Counted from the first letter of the stretch, positions 1 to 8,259 are shown. The stretch is DNA of 36,599 bases from Leucothrix mucor (GCA_015663245.1 DQSN01000111.1:1-36599), one strand, 5' to 3'. Made by a program: numbers and translations. The notes: generated by a model not told the origin, from the sequence alone.

Positions 1-442
1 GAAAGTCGCCACGTTCGTCTAATGCCTTAACCACAAAAACAGTGCTTGAAAAAGACAATGCAAAACTAATAATTAAGGCACTTGTGATAGTTAGTTCGCT
101 AAACAGTGGAAAATTCAACTGTGTTAACAATAAAAATATTGCAACAGAAACTAGGGTGAAAATTAGCATATGCGAAAGTGCACTACCCCAAATTTCAACT
201 TTAAGTAAATCTTTTAATTTTAACTTTAAGCCAATGGTGAAAAGTAATAGGGCAATACCAAGATCAGCCATTTCATTAAGAAAGTGTCCACCAGTGACAC
301 CAAAAATATTCAATACGAACCCTGCTACCAGAAATACGACAAGTGGAGGTAAGCCTATGCCACGACTTAATGCGCCAAATAGAAAGGCAATAGAGATCCA
401 AATAGGATCTTTATAGTCAATTGATGAAAGAAATGATTCCAA
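1..442 (-). CDS. KefB/RosB-type CPA2 cation:proton antiporter, N-terminal part
   Basis: Partial gene running off the left edge; it is absent from the ORF track because its stop lies outside the window. Reading the minus strand gives an open frame of about 147 codons: it starts ESFLSSIDYKDPIWISIAF, continues through hydrophobic helices (IGLPPLVVFLVAGFVLNIFG, ADLGIALLLFTIGLKLK) and reaches ALSFSSTVFVVKALDERGDF. The SSTVFVVKxLxERG stretch is a signature of the monovalent cation:proton antiporter-2 family, inner-membrane proteins exchanging K+ or Na+ for H+. The start is a TTG at 442-440 preceded by AAAAAAGGAT. Regulatory TrkA-N domains, if present, would lie outside the window. The plus-strand ORF 42..416 is its shadow. 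Family is confident; substrate is unknown. Confidence 0.85.
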   Translation of the reverse strand, partial: MESFLSSIDYKDPIWISIAFLFGALSRGIGLPPLVVFLVAGFVLNIFGVTGGHFLNEMADLGIALLLFTIGLKLKLKDLLKVEIWGSALSHMLIFTLVSVAIFLLLTQLNFPLFSELTITSALIISFALSFSSTVFVVKALDERGDF

Positions 443-576
443 TTTTTATCCTTTTTTTATAAGGTTTATGTGAGCACAGTAAGTCTGATAAACGATAGCG
501 TCATCAGGCATGATATTAATTTTTTACTTAATTAAAGAGACTTCCTAGTCAAGCTTAGGACTCCTGCGCTGGAGAC

Positions 577-617
577 CTAGATTGGGCGGATTCTTTATAA
601 GCTTGGGAAATACAATA
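577..617 (+). repeat. Dispersed repeat, copy A (3' of ruvB)
   Basis: A stretch starting CTAGATTGGGCGGATT and ending AAGCTTGGGAAATACAATA recurs at 30507-30548 in the same window orientation. The core of 27 nt (591-617 against 30522-30548) matches at 23 positions, including 14 consecutive identical bases AAGCTTGGGAAAT plus its preceding A. Both copies lie just 3' of a gene (ruvB here, the pseudokinase there). Immediately left of this copy is a small hairpin-like sequence AGGACTCC-TGCGCT-GGAGACCT. Nature unknown: a REP-like or miniature-element fragment is possible. Confidence 0.5.
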
Positions 618-623
618 CAGAGA

Positions 624-1637
624 TCAATCAATGGTTTTTGGCGGATTAAGCCCAAAATACTGCCAAGCATAGCGTGTAGCAACTCGCCCCCTAGGTGTGC
701 GCATCAAAAAGCCTTGTTGAATCAAAAAAGGTTCTAATACTTCTTCAATTGTCCCACGTTCTTCTCCTATCGCGGCTGCTAGGCTGTTAGAACCAACGGG
801 GCCGCCATCAAATTTTTCCATAATGGCGAGTAGTAAGCGCCTATCCATATGATCTAAACCTTCGCTATCGACATTTAGCATGTTTAAAGCGTCATTTGCG
901 ATTGTGGCGGTAATATATCCATCTGCTTTTATTTGTGCAAAGTCGCGCACTCGGCGTAGTAAACGGTTGGCAATGCGTGGTGTTCCCCGCGAGCGACGTG
1001 CAATTTCAGCAGCTCCACCTTCGTCAATAGATACTTTGATAATACCTGCGGCGCGGTTGATGATGTAGCTAAGGTCTTCTACATTGTAAAATTCGAGCCG
1101 TTGCACGATACCAAAACGATCACGCAATGGAGCGGTAAGTAAGCCTGCTCTAGTGGTTGCGCCTACTAATGTGAAGGGGGGTAAATCTAATTTGATAGAG
1201 CGTGCGGCTGGGCCTTCGCCTATCATAATATCCAGCTGAAAATCTTCCATTGCAGGATATAAAATTTCCTCGATTGCAGGGCTTAGGCGATGAATTTCAT
1301 CAATAAATAATACGTCGTGTGGTTCTAAATTAGTCAGTAGTGCGGCTAAATCTCCCGCTTTTTCTAACACAGGCCCTGAGGTTGAGCGCATATTTGCACC
1401 CAACTCATTAGCAATGATATGTGAAAGCGTGGTTTTTCCTAATCCTGGAGGGCCAAAAATAAGCACATGATCTAAGGCTTCACCACGTGCTTTTGCGGCG
1501 GGGATAAATATCTCCATTTGCTCGCGTACCACGGGTTGCCCAATATAATCATCTAGATACTTGGGGCGAATGTGTTCTTCGGTGAGTTCATCTAGCCCTG
1601 CAATGGGTGAGATAATACGGTCGCTATCATCAATCAT
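624..1637 (-). CDS. ruvB: Holliday junction branch migration helicase RuvB
   Basis: RuvB is the hexameric AAA+ motor that, loaded by RuvA, drives branch migration of Holliday junctions during recombinational repair. The 337-residue protein has the family's normal length. Walker A (GPPGLGKTT) is at residues 62-70, Walker B (LFIDEIHR) at 110-117, sensor/GATTRAG near 159-165, and LRDRFG with the putative arginine finger near 171-176. The C-terminal winged helix ends in [15 protein letters not shown]. The start overlaps the ruvA stop by 4 nt (ATGA), so ruvA-ruvB are translationally coupled. No ruvC lies upstream, unlike the common ruvC-ruvA-ruvB arrangement. Identification is very secure. Confidence 0.98.
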   Translation of the reverse strand: MIDDSDRIISPIAGLDELTEEHIRPKYLDDYIGQPVVREQMEIFIPAAKARGEALDHVLIFGPPGLGKTTLSHIIANELGANMRSTSGPVLEKAGDLAALLTNLEPHDVLFIDEIHRLSPAIEEILYPAMEDFQLDIMIGEGPAARSIKLDLPPFTLVGATTRAGLLTAPLRDRFGIVQRLEFYNVEDLSYIINRAAGIIKVSIDEGGAAEIARRSRGTPRIANRLLRRVRDFAQIKADGYITATIANDALNMLNVDSEGLDHMDRRLLLAIMEKFDGGPVGSNSLAAAIGEERGTIEEVLEPFLIQQGFLMRTPRGRVATRYAWQYFGLNPPKTID

Positions 1638-2236
1638 GACAAACTAGCCTTGAGTGCTAGGCGGATCATTTCTTCGGCAGATAAGTTTTCAGTGCTGATT
1701 GATGTCACCATGCGGCTAGCTTGTGGTGGTTTATAGCCTAAAGCGAGTAGGGCGGTAATGGCTTCGGCTTCGAGCTGTTTTTGTGAGGGCGTATGTGTGG
1801 ACGAGTCCGAAGTAGTGGCGTCATCACCATCAATTTCTGGTAATCGATCGCGCATTTCAATAATTAAACGCTCTGCCGTTTTCTTGCCAACTCCAGGTAG
1901 GCGAGTCAGTGCGACTACATCATCGGCACGAACAAATTGTGCGAACTCGCTCACAGTCATTCCAGAAACAATTGCTAATGCCATTTTAGGCCCTACACCA
2001 TTTACTTTTAATAAGGTGCGAAACAGAGAGCGTTCGTTTTTGGAGCTGAAAGCATACAGTGTTTGTGAATCTTCACGGACGATAAAGTGGGTAAATAAAA
2101 CGGTTTCTGATTCTAGCTCAGGCAAATCAAGAAAAGTGGTCATGGAGGCTAGCAATTCATAGCCAACTCCATTCACATCCAGCATGATTTCTGGGGCTTG
2201 TTTGTAGATGAGTTTACCGCGAAGTTGTCCGATCAT
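1634..2236 (-). CDS. ruvA: Holliday junction DNA-binding protein RuvA
   Basis: RuvA tetramers bind four-way junctions and recruit RuvB. The 200-residue length is typical. The N-terminal OB-fold begins [28 protein letters not shown]. Two helix-hairpin-helix segments follow: [19 protein letters not shown] near residues 70-90 and [23 protein letters not shown] near 105-130. An acidic linker ([13 protein letters not shown]) precedes the RuvB-contacting C-terminal domain ([20 protein letters not shown]). It is the first gene of a ruvA-ruvB operon; the upstream region 2237-2333 is short and a promoter is not obvious by eye. Confidence 0.98.
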   Translation of the reverse strand: MIGQLRGKLIYKQAPEIMLDVNGVGYELLASMTTFLDLPELESETVLFTHFIVREDSQTLYAFSSKNERSLFRTLLKVNGVGPKMALAIVSGMTVSEFAQFVRADDVVALTRLPGVGKKTAERLIIEMRDRLPEIDGDDATTSDSSTHTPSQKQLEAEAITALLALGYKPPQASRMVTSISTENLSAEEMIRLALKASLS

Positions 2237-2333
2237 ATTGTGGCATCCAAAAATTATTGTCCGAGGAACGTGTACGGAATAAGTCCCCGAAGTATGTGCA
2301 AATAGATGCAGCTAATCAAGAGCCGTTGTTACT

Positions 2334-2798
2334 TCAAAAATTGATAGCGTTTAAGACGTAACCCTGCCAACGCTCATCATGGTAAGCATCAAACTGTTGA
2401 TAGAATCGTTGGGCAGGCTTGTTGTCTACTAATACATCCCATTTTATTCTACCGCACTGATATTTTTTAGCATCCGCCACCGTTGCTTTCATTAATTGTG
2501 ATCCAATATTTTCACCTCGAAACTCCTCATCCACCCAGAGTTCTTTGATAAATAAAGTGGGTTTTAAGTCGTAGCTAAAGGGGATCAGATAATAAACGAG
2601 ATAGGCGACTAGTTGTCCCGAGGCTTCGGCGACAAGTGACGTGTAGCTTGGTTTATCTTGAAATCCATGCTGCATAAGTGCTGACTCGCTGACTTTGAAA
2701 TCATCAATATAACCTTCAAAAACGGCCAGTTTTTTCATGAGTGATAATAGCTGTGGGCAGTCCTTTACAATCGCAGGACGAATGGTGATAGGTTTCAT
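2334..2798 (-). CDS. GNAT family N-acetyltransferase
   Basis: A 154-residue acetyl-CoA-dependent N-acetyltransferase fold. Visible features are an N-terminal beta strand plus helix (ITIRPAIVKDCPQLLSLMKKLAVFEG), a central FIKELWVDEEFRGENIGSQLMKAT segment that matches the acetyl-CoA-binding motif A (R/Q-x-x-G-x-G/A: RGENIGS), and a C-terminal VLVDNKPAQRFYQQFDA (motif B). The substrate cannot be read from sequence; small amines or amino acids are possible. The start overlaps the upstream rhodanese gene stop by 4 nt (ATGA), so the two are co-translated. The pair is divergent from an AraC-type regulator, which is the obvious candidate controller. Confidence 0.88.
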   Translation of the reverse strand: MKPITIRPAIVKDCPQLLSLMKKLAVFEGYIDDFKVSESALMQHGFQDKPSYTSLVAEASGQLVAYLVYYLIPFSYDLKPTLFIKELWVDEEFRGENIGSQLMKATVADAKKYQCGRIKWDVLVDNKPAQRFYQQFDAYHDERWQGYVLNAINF

Positions 2799-3187
2799 TG
2801 GATTAGCTCAAAACCTTCATCAATCCAACCTGTCACACCGCCAATCATTTTCTTCACAGGTCGACCCATAAGAGCTAGGTGTAGAGCTGCTTTATCTGCG
2901 CCATTGCAATGCGGACCTGCGCAATAAACTACAAATAAAGTATCTTTATCATATTTGCTTAGGTTTTCTTTTTTCACTTTCCAGTTAGGCAGGTTGATTG
3001 CTTGGGGAAGGTGTCCCGCAGCGTAAGATTCTTCTCCACGTACATCTAATAATACAAAGTCTTGTCGATCATTGTTAATGGCGTGATTGACATCCCAGCA
3101 GTCAGTTTCGAGAGCGAGTAAGGATGAGAAGTATTTGAGAGCTTCTTCAGGAGAGGCGGCAGATACTCGAGAAACAGCAGATGACAT
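2795..3187 (-). CDS. Rhodanese-like domain protein (regulator-associated type)
   Basis: A single-domain rhodanese fold of 130 residues without a signal peptide, so probably cytoplasmic. The LLDVRGEESYAAGHLPQAINLP segment (residues 46-67) is the typical CH2A-like region. The active-site loop is YCAGPHCNGADKAA, with the candidate nucleophile Cys89 and a second Cys94. The GPHCNGA loop resembles rhodaneses that I recall next to FtrA/GlxA-type regulators. A GGAG ribosome site lies 6 nt upstream of the ATG (tctggagcacaccATG). It overlaps the downstream GNAT gene by 4 nt and is divergent from the DJ-1/AraC regulator at 3299. The sulfur acceptor is unknown. Confidence 0.9.
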   Translation of the reverse strand: MSSAVSRVSAASPEEALKYFSSLLALETDCWDVNHAINNDRQDFVLLDVRGEESYAAGHLPQAINLPNWKVKKENLSKYDKDTLFVVYCAGPHCNGADKAALHLALMGRPVKKMIGGVTGWIDEGFELIQ

Positions 3188-3298
3188 GGTGTGCTCCAGA
3201 TATTTGGTAAGGTGTGATTATAGTAAAAGAATGCTGTTATATTGCCTATTGGCTTAATTGACATTATCCGTTAATATCAAGCCAGATAGAATTAAAAT

Positions 3299-4270
3299 TT
3301 GTGGGTAGTTATAGTGAGACAGCAAGAAAAAAAATTACGTGTTGCGATATTGGCGTATGAAAACTTAAGCTTTTTTGAGTTTGGCTGTGCCTTGGAGCTG
3401 TTTGCTTTAGATCGACCTGAGTTGTTAACTTGGTATCAAACGGATATTTTGTCGTTAAATAATAAAGTACCACTATCACCAATTTCGGGTCTTAGTGTGG
3501 AATGCTCAAAGTTGTTTCATAGTCTGCAAGCTTACGATCTACTTATTATTCCAGGTTGGACAGGAGTTGATGACGCACCTCCTGAGTATTTACTGGCAGA
3601 AATAAGAGCCTTGCATAAGAGAGGAGGGCGCATCGCATCATTTTGTTCGGGTGCGTATGTTGTCGCAGCAAGTGGCTTGTTGGATGGTGCTAAGGCAACA
3701 ACGCATTGGCAGTATGAGGAGCATTTTAGTGGGAAATTTTCACAGATAGAGTTTGTAGAAAATGTTCTGTATACAGATAGTAATAGGGTTTACACCTCAG
3801 CGGGCAGTGCTGCTGGATTAGATTTAGGGATATATATTATCCGTCAGGACTTTGGTGAAAGTATTGCTAACCATGTGGCTAAGCGCCTTGTTATATCGGC
3901 TTCACGGGAGGGTGGTCAAGCGCAGTATAGCGAGCAAAAAATACAACAAATGCCTGATCGACTGGGCAATACGATAGATTGGGTGAAATCGAACTTGAAT
4001 AAAAATATTAAGGTGCAGGAAATGGCTGATCATGCTTGTTTATCGCGGCGCAGCTTTGACCGTAAGTTTCAGTTTTTGATAGGGTGTAGTCCAAAGAAAT
4101 GGCTGATTCAACAAAGGTTATATCTTGCAAGAGAATATCTCGAAAGTAGTCAGCTTAGTATTGATATGATCGCAGAAAAATCAGGTTTTGGTACTGCGAT
4201 GAATATGAGGCATCATTTCTCAAAGTTACTAGGGGTTTCACCTCAGCGTTATAGGCTACAGTTTTTATAG
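3299..4270 (+). CDS. DJ-1/PfpI-AraC (GlxA/FtrA-like) transcriptional regulator
   Basis: A 323-residue two-domain regulator. Residues about 12-190 form a class I glutamine amidotransferase-like (DJ-1/PfpI) domain, with LLIIPGW and the nucleophile-elbow-like ASFCSGAYVVAASGLLDGAKATTHW. The last 110 residues form an AraC-type double helix-turn-helix: VQEMADHACLSRRSFDRKF and SIDMIAEKSGFGTAMNMRHHF, ending VSPQRYR. In this family the DJ-1 domain senses a ligand rather than acting as an enzyme. The start is uncertain: the track uses TTG at 3299, GTG at 3314 is an alternative, and neither has a strong ribosome site. It is divergent from the rhodanese-GNAT pair, which it probably regulates (inference). 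Confidence 0.92.
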   Translation: MWVVIVRQQEKKLRVAILAYENLSFFEFGCALELFALDRPELLTWYQTDILSLNNKVPLSPISGLSVECSKLFHSLQAYDLLIIPGWTGVDDAPPEYLLAEIRALHKRGGRIASFCSGAYVVAASGLLDGAKATTHWQYEEHFSGKFSQIEFVENVLYTDSNRVYTSAGSAAGLDLGIYIIRQDFGESIANHVAKRLVISASREGGQAQYSEQKIQQMPDRLGNTIDWVKSNLNKNIKVQEMADHACLSRRSFDRKFQFLIGCSPKKWLIQQRLYLAREYLESSQLSIDMIAEKSGFGTAMNMRHHFSKLLGVSPQRYRLQFL

Positions 4271-4371
4271 ATAATTTGATGAAATGTATAAATACTCTGC
4301 TAGTCGGTAATGTTGTACATATCCCATTTTTCATGGTTTAAATACAACAAAAAATAAAAATATTATTAGAC

Positions 4372-4377
4372 TATAAT
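4372..4377 (+). promoter_or_regulatory. Candidate -10 box upstream of the DUF1800 gene
   Basis: A perfect TATAAT lies about 90 nt upstream of the DUF1800 start within an A-rich tract (caacaaaaaataaaaatatt). No good -35 hexamer is visible at 17 nt, so this is a weak call. The ribosome site of the gene itself is clear (agagagTAAGGAacactATG, 4450-4469). Confidence 0.35.
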
Positions 4378-4466
4378 CTTTTGGCTTGGAATCGTATCTA
4401 TACGGTTGTCCACGCAAGCACTAAAAATAATCGAAGCAATCACCTTTTAAGAGAGTAAGGAACACT

Positions 4467-5750
4467 ATGGCAAAATTAGGCTTTGTTGAAGCCAGACATT
4501 TGGTCTCAAGAACTGGGCTAGGGGCAGAATGGAATGAGATTAATCGCGTTAGTCAACTTTCTATGCATCAGGCTATTGCTCAGTTACTTAAACAGAACAA
4601 CCAGCGTGTACCTGCAATGCCTCGGTTTAGCTCTTGGCGAAAAATGAGTAGCTTATACAATAATCCAGCACGTAGGAATATGGTGCAGCGGATTGCGAAA
4701 GTTGAAGGGAAAGGCTTGCAAACGTGGTGGGTTAAGCATTTGTTGACGACTAAAACGCCTTTTTTAGAACGTATGACCTTGTTCTGGCATAACCATTTTC
4801 CGTCTTCTATCGAAAAAACTAAGCAGGCTAACTTCCTTTATCAGCAAAATATTCTATTTCGTAAACATGCTTTAGGAAATTATGGAACATTATTGCGCGC
4901 CGTCGCAAAAGATCCCGCAATGCTGTTGTATTTAGATGGACACTTGAATACTAAGGAAAACCCAAATGAAAACTTTGCACGTGAAGTGCTAGAGCTATTT
5001 ACGCTAGGTCGAGGGAAATATAAAGAATTTGATATTAAAGAGGCTGCTCGTGCCTTTACTGGTTGGACGGTGAGTGCTCAGGGAAAGTTTGTTAATAATA
5101 GGGCTGATCATGATAATGGTGTAAAAACATTTTTAGGACAACGTGGCAACTTTAATGGTGATCATATTATTAATATTCTTCTAAAGCAGCCACGTACAGC
5201 GGAAGTTGTTGCCGAGAAAATGTGGCATGAGTTTATTAATATCTCTCGTCCCAATCTTCGGATCATAAAGCAGTGGGCGCAGGTTTTTCGTAACTCCAAC
5301 TATAGTACGCGTAAATTGTTACAAACAGTTTTGACCAGTAAAGAGTTCTGGGATAAGCGTAATCGTGGGGCGCTCATTAAGTCGCCGATAGATTTAGCCA
5401 TTGGAACCCTACGCACACTACCTTATAAACTACCTCGGCGTGGTATTGAGCATCGTCTTAATATTTTAGGGCAGGGCGTGTTTAAACACCCAAGCGTCAA
5501 AGGTTGGGTTGGTGGTGCCGATTGGATTAGCACACAGTCTATTTTATTGCGAACCGCTTTGATGAATGATTTGAGCGGTGGGCATTTTCGTGCTAAAGGT
5601 GGTGTTTCGCAAGGCTTGCCTGATACCACTGGAAAACGCATGCAAGAGTGGTTGTTAGCAACAAAACCATTACAACCCATTGATCTGAAATTAGGAAAGC
5701 AACGTCTTGTACGTGCGCTTGTTTTAGATCCTGCTTATCAAGTTAATTAA
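4467..5750 (+). CDS. DUF1800 family protein
   Basis: A 427-residue protein of the DUF1800 family (PF08811), biochemical function unknown. Hallmarks are RMTLFWHNHFPSSIEKTK (residues about 103-120) and YLDGHLNTKENPNENFAREVLELFTLGRGKYKEFDIKEAARAFTGWTV (about 150-200), matching the conserved NPNENxAREVLELFTLG core. No N-terminal signal peptide or membrane segment is visible, although the downstream partner carries a Tat-like signal. It is followed after 11 nt by the DUF1501 gene, the usual pairing of these families. A good ribosome site (TAAGGA) precedes the ATG. It is shorter than many family members, lacking long insertions but with the conserved core intact. Confidence 0.9.
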   Translation: MAKLGFVEARHLVSRTGLGAEWNEINRVSQLSMHQAIAQLLKQNNQRVPAMPRFSSWRKMSSLYNNPARRNMVQRIAKVEGKGLQTWWVKHLLTTKTPFLERMTLFWHNHFPSSIEKTKQANFLYQQNILFRKHALGNYGTLLRAVAKDPAMLLYLDGHLNTKENPNENFAREVLELFTLGRGKYKEFDIKEAARAFTGWTVSAQGKFVNNRADHDNGVKTFLGQRGNFNGDHIINILLKQPRTAEVVAEKMWHEFINISRPNLRIIKQWAQVFRNSNYSTRKLLQTVLTSKEFWDKRNRGALIKSPIDLAIGTLRTLPYKLPRRGIEHRLNILGQGVFKHPSVKGWVGGADWISTQSILLRTALMNDLSGGHFRAKGGVSQGLPDTTGKRMQEWLLATKPLQPIDLKLGKQRLVRALVLDPAYQVN

Positions 5751-5761
5751 GGAATGACACG

Positions 5762-6919
5762 ATGGACCGTCGAGATTTTTTAAAATATAGCAGTTTAGTC
5801 ACGGCTGCAGGGGCACTTCCAGAGTTAGCTTTTGCAAAAGGTAATCCTAAGCGTCAAGATAAAATATTGGTTTTAGTTGAACTAAAAGGAGGTAATGATG
5901 GTTTCAATACATTAGTTCCTTATAGTGATGAGCGTTATGGTAAATATCGTGGAGCACTTGCGTTAAAAGAGCGTAGCCTAATTAAGCTAAAAGACGGAAA
6001 AGGGTTAAACCCTAGTCTAAAAGCAATCGCACCGCTATGGGAAGCAGGGCAAATGGCATGGATAGAAGGTGTTGGTTATCCGCATACTATACTTTCACAT
6101 TTTCGCTCAATAGATGTTTGGGAGACAGCTTCCAGTGCGAATCAAGTATTAGATAATGGTTGGTTGTCCAGAGTATTACCACAATATAAGGAAGGCTTAC
6201 ATGGTATTGCACTTAGTGCAGGACAGGTTAGTCTAGGGCCTCTCGATGGTACAAACCTTAACTGTGTCACGATGCAAAACCCTCAAAGTTTTCTTCGCCA
6301 GTCACGCTATATTAAAGATGTGGCACCTTCACATCAAACGGCTGCCTTAGCGCATATCACCAATAAGCAACATCAACTGCATGATGTGGGAAAGCAAATT
6401 GCTGATCGACTAGGTAAAGGAGGATCTCGTTATAGAGCAAATTTTGCAAAAGGAAAGTTAGGGCATAGCTTACAATCTGTCACTGAAATGATTTTGTGTG
6501 GGGTAGAAGCTCCCGTATATAAAGTTACTCAAGACGGTTTTGATACCCACGCTAATCAACTAGGCGCACAAAACAATGCTCTCTTTCAGTTGTCACATGG
6601 TTTAAAAACCTTTGCAGATGCCATGAAGAAACACAATATGTGGGATAAGGTCTTAGTTGTGACTTATTCTGAGTTTGGACGACGGGTAAAGGTTAATAAA
6701 AGTGGCGGTACAGACCATGGTACAGCATCGGCACATATGGTTTTAGGTGGAAAAGTAAATGGTGGTCTATATGGCAAACATCCAAATTTTGCGCGTTTAG
6801 ATGACAATGGTAATGTCCATCACACCACTGATTTTCGCTCTATTTATGCTACCATCGGAAAAAATTGGTGGGGACAAAAAACACCGTGGCAAGGATATGG
6901 TACGATTCCCTTTGTTTGA
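5762..6919 (+). CDS. DUF1501 family protein with Tat-type signal
   Basis: A 385-residue DUF1501 protein (PF07394), a family related to the alkaline phosphatase/sulfatase superfamily and of unknown substrate. The N-terminus MDRRDFLKYSSLVTAAGALPELAFAKG carries a twin-arginine motif (RRDFLK), a mild hydrophobic stretch and an A-x-A cleavage site, so export in folded form through Tat is likely. The core LVLVELKGGNDGFNTLVPYSD (about 35-55), TQDGFDTHANQ (about 255) and VTYSEFGRRVKVNKSGGTDHGTASAHMVLGG (about 300-330) are the conserved family blocks with candidate metal-binding Asp/His. It is co-transcribed with the DUF1800 gene (11 nt gap) and precedes the ybaK-like gene by 19 nt. Confidence 0.92.
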   Translation: MDRRDFLKYSSLVTAAGALPELAFAKGNPKRQDKILVLVELKGGNDGFNTLVPYSDERYGKYRGALALKERSLIKLKDGKGLNPSLKAIAPLWEAGQMAWIEGVGYPHTILSHFRSIDVWETASSANQVLDNGWLSRVLPQYKEGLHGIALSAGQVSLGPLDGTNLNCVTMQNPQSFLRQSRYIKDVAPSHQTAALAHITNKQHQLHDVGKQIADRLGKGGSRYRANFAKGKLGHSLQSVTEMILCGVEAPVYKVTQDGFDTHANQLGAQNNALFQLSHGLKTFADAMKKHNMWDKVLVVTYSEFGRRVKVNKSGGTDHGTASAHMVLGGKVNGGLYGKHPNFARLDDNGNVHHTTDFRSIYATIGKNWWGQKTPWQGYGTIPFV

Positions 6920-6938
6920 TTATTAGTATTTTCGCACC

Positions 6939-7421
6939 ATGACAACACCCGCTGCTCAAGTCGCCAAAAAAGCAAACATCGCTTATACTCTCCACAAGTA
7001 TAAGCATGATCCCCACAATAAATCTTATGGCGAAGAAGCTGCAAATTTATTAGATTTAAATCCAGCTCAGGTTTTTAAAACTTTGCTGCTATCACTGAAT
7101 ACTCAAGCCAATCAACTTGCCGTTGCGATCCTTCCCGTTAGTCGTCAACTAAACTTCAAAGCCTTCGCTAAAATCATCAAAGCCAAAAAAATAGCAATGG
7201 CAGATCCGCAAAAAGCTCAAAATGTTACAGGCTACTTATTGGGTGGTATTAGCCCACTAGGACAGAAAAAACGACTACCGATGATTATTGATGAAACGGC
7301 TTTCGGGTTTGAGACTATTTATGTGAGTGCAGGAAAGCGGGGCTTGGAAATTGAACTGAGTGCGGATGACTTGGTATTGATAACAGGGGCGAAAACAGGA
7401 CTTATTACAGTGGGAAAATAA
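6939..7421 (+). CDS. ybaK: YbaK/EbsC-type Cys-tRNA(Pro) deacylase
   Basis: A 160-residue member of the YbaK/ProX editing family, which hydrolyses Cys-tRNA(Pro) mischarged by prolyl-tRNA synthetase. Length fits the E. coli protein. Diagnostic pieces are AQVFKTLLL (the conserved catalytic-site Lys, about residue 46), the glycine loop NVTGYLLGGISPLGQKKRLPMIID (about 99-121) and VSAGKRGLEIELSADDLV near the end. Cytoplasmic. It follows the DUF1501 gene by 19 nt and could be co-transcribed, but no functional link is evident. The deacylase activity is inferred from the family. Confidence 0.92.
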   Translation: MTTPAAQVAKKANIAYTLHKYKHDPHNKSYGEEAANLLDLNPAQVFKTLLLSLNTQANQLAVAILPVSRQLNFKAFAKIIKAKKIAMADPQKAQNVTGYLLGGISPLGQKKRLPMIIDETAFGFETIYVSAGKRGLEIELSADDLVLITGAKTGLITVGK

Positions 7422-8007
7422 CGGAGTATCGTGTTAAATTTAGGCGGTTTTAGGCAGTCTACCCGTATTTTACAGGGCTATCAAAGCTAATTCTCCTTTC
7501 TACATCTCCTTATGCATCGCTTTTTAAGATCCTTAGTCTACATTTTTAGTTGTTGAGCTATTTCTTGCTTCAGATAAATAAAAAATTGAACTTTATACTA
7601 CATTTCTCCAGTTCAAAATCATAAATCTCATTAGAGAAGTCACCAGTCTTGCTGTATTTGACATCTAGCGATAGCGCTCAATAAAAACGCTTGGGGTATT
7701 TAGCGGTATTCCAATTTCGTTGAAATAGTTGATTGTAGCGGCGGATTACTTCTTTTTTGCAGCTTAGTGCAAAGGAGTTTCTATTTAGAACGGAGACAAC
7801 TAAGTCACCAATGATAGTAAGTGTTATGCCGCTACGTTTAAGCCTGTCGTTCGTCCAACCTCTATTGTGTGTGTACTTTTCTGTATGACGATTACTAAGC
7901 CAGATGGTGAGGTAGTGGTTACTAAGGAGCTTAAAACATCTAAGAAAATAAAAAAGCCCCATGAGTATATTTCATGAGGCTTTTTTTGTATTAGAAAGAA
8001 TGTAATT
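7422..8007. other. Gene-poor region of about 590 bp
   Basis: No convincing gene. The minus ORFs 7678..7962 (94 aa) and 7824..8051 (75 aa) lack good starts, recognisable motifs and ribosome sites; the second also overlaps the real gene at 8008. On the plus strand a stop-free stretch from 7804 to 7975 ends MTITKPDGEVVVTKELKTSKK, which reads like the end of a coding fragment but has no start signal. The only firm feature is the terminator at 7951-7987. The region may hold decayed genes. Confidence 0.4.
7951..7987 (-). terminator. Rho-independent terminator after the 83-aa membrane protein gene
   Basis: AAAAAGCCCCATGA, a 7-nt loop and TCATGAGGCTTTTTT form a stem of about 14 bp with one mismatch and A/T runs on both sides, so it can act bidirectionally. 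It begins about 20 nt beyond the stop of the minus-strand gene at 8008. Confidence 0.8.
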
Positions 8008-8259
8008 TTAAGGTTTTTCTTCCAAGAATTTTTTGCGCAATAAATCAACACGACTAACAGGTGGTGTTTTAGGTTTTAGGTGCACAATAATTGAGAAAGG
8101 CAGTGTGATGATTGCAAAACCAACAGCAGCTATTGCGAACATGCCAGTATATTCATCAGCACCCATTAATTTTGTTACTGCGACCATAATAGAGCAAAAT
8201 AATGCTCCAAACATCAAGAATGAAATAAAACTGATGCGCTTTTTATTTTGGTTTTCCAT
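8008..8259 (-). CDS. Small two-helix membrane protein, unknown function
   Basis: An 83-residue protein I do not recognise. Two hydrophobic segments are visible, about residues 10-29 (ISFISFLMFGALFCSIMVAV) and 40-60 (GMFAIAAVGFAIITLPFSIIV), with a basic, proline-containing C-terminus (HLKPKTPPVSRVDLLRKKFLEEKP). An inner-membrane protein with both ends in the cytoplasm is plausible from the charge distribution. It is probably real: a strong ribosome site (AGGGGAG, 7 nt before the ATG), a promoter-like sequence upstream and a good terminator 20 nt downstream make it a single-gene transcription unit. The two overlapping plus and minus ORFs here are shadows. Confidence 0.72.
   Translation of the reverse strand: MENQNKKRISFISFLMFGALFCSIMVAVTKLMGADEYTGMFAIAAVGFAIITLPFSIIVHLKPKTPPVSRVDLLRKKFLEEKP

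Noticed and set aside
42-416. 124-aa plus-strand ORF
   Set aside because: It is antisense to the clear CPA2 antiporter frame on the minus strand.
7678-8051. Two minus-strand ORFs of 94 and 75 aa
   Set aside because: They cross a strong terminator hairpin and overlap the 83-aa gene; no start signal or family resemblance.
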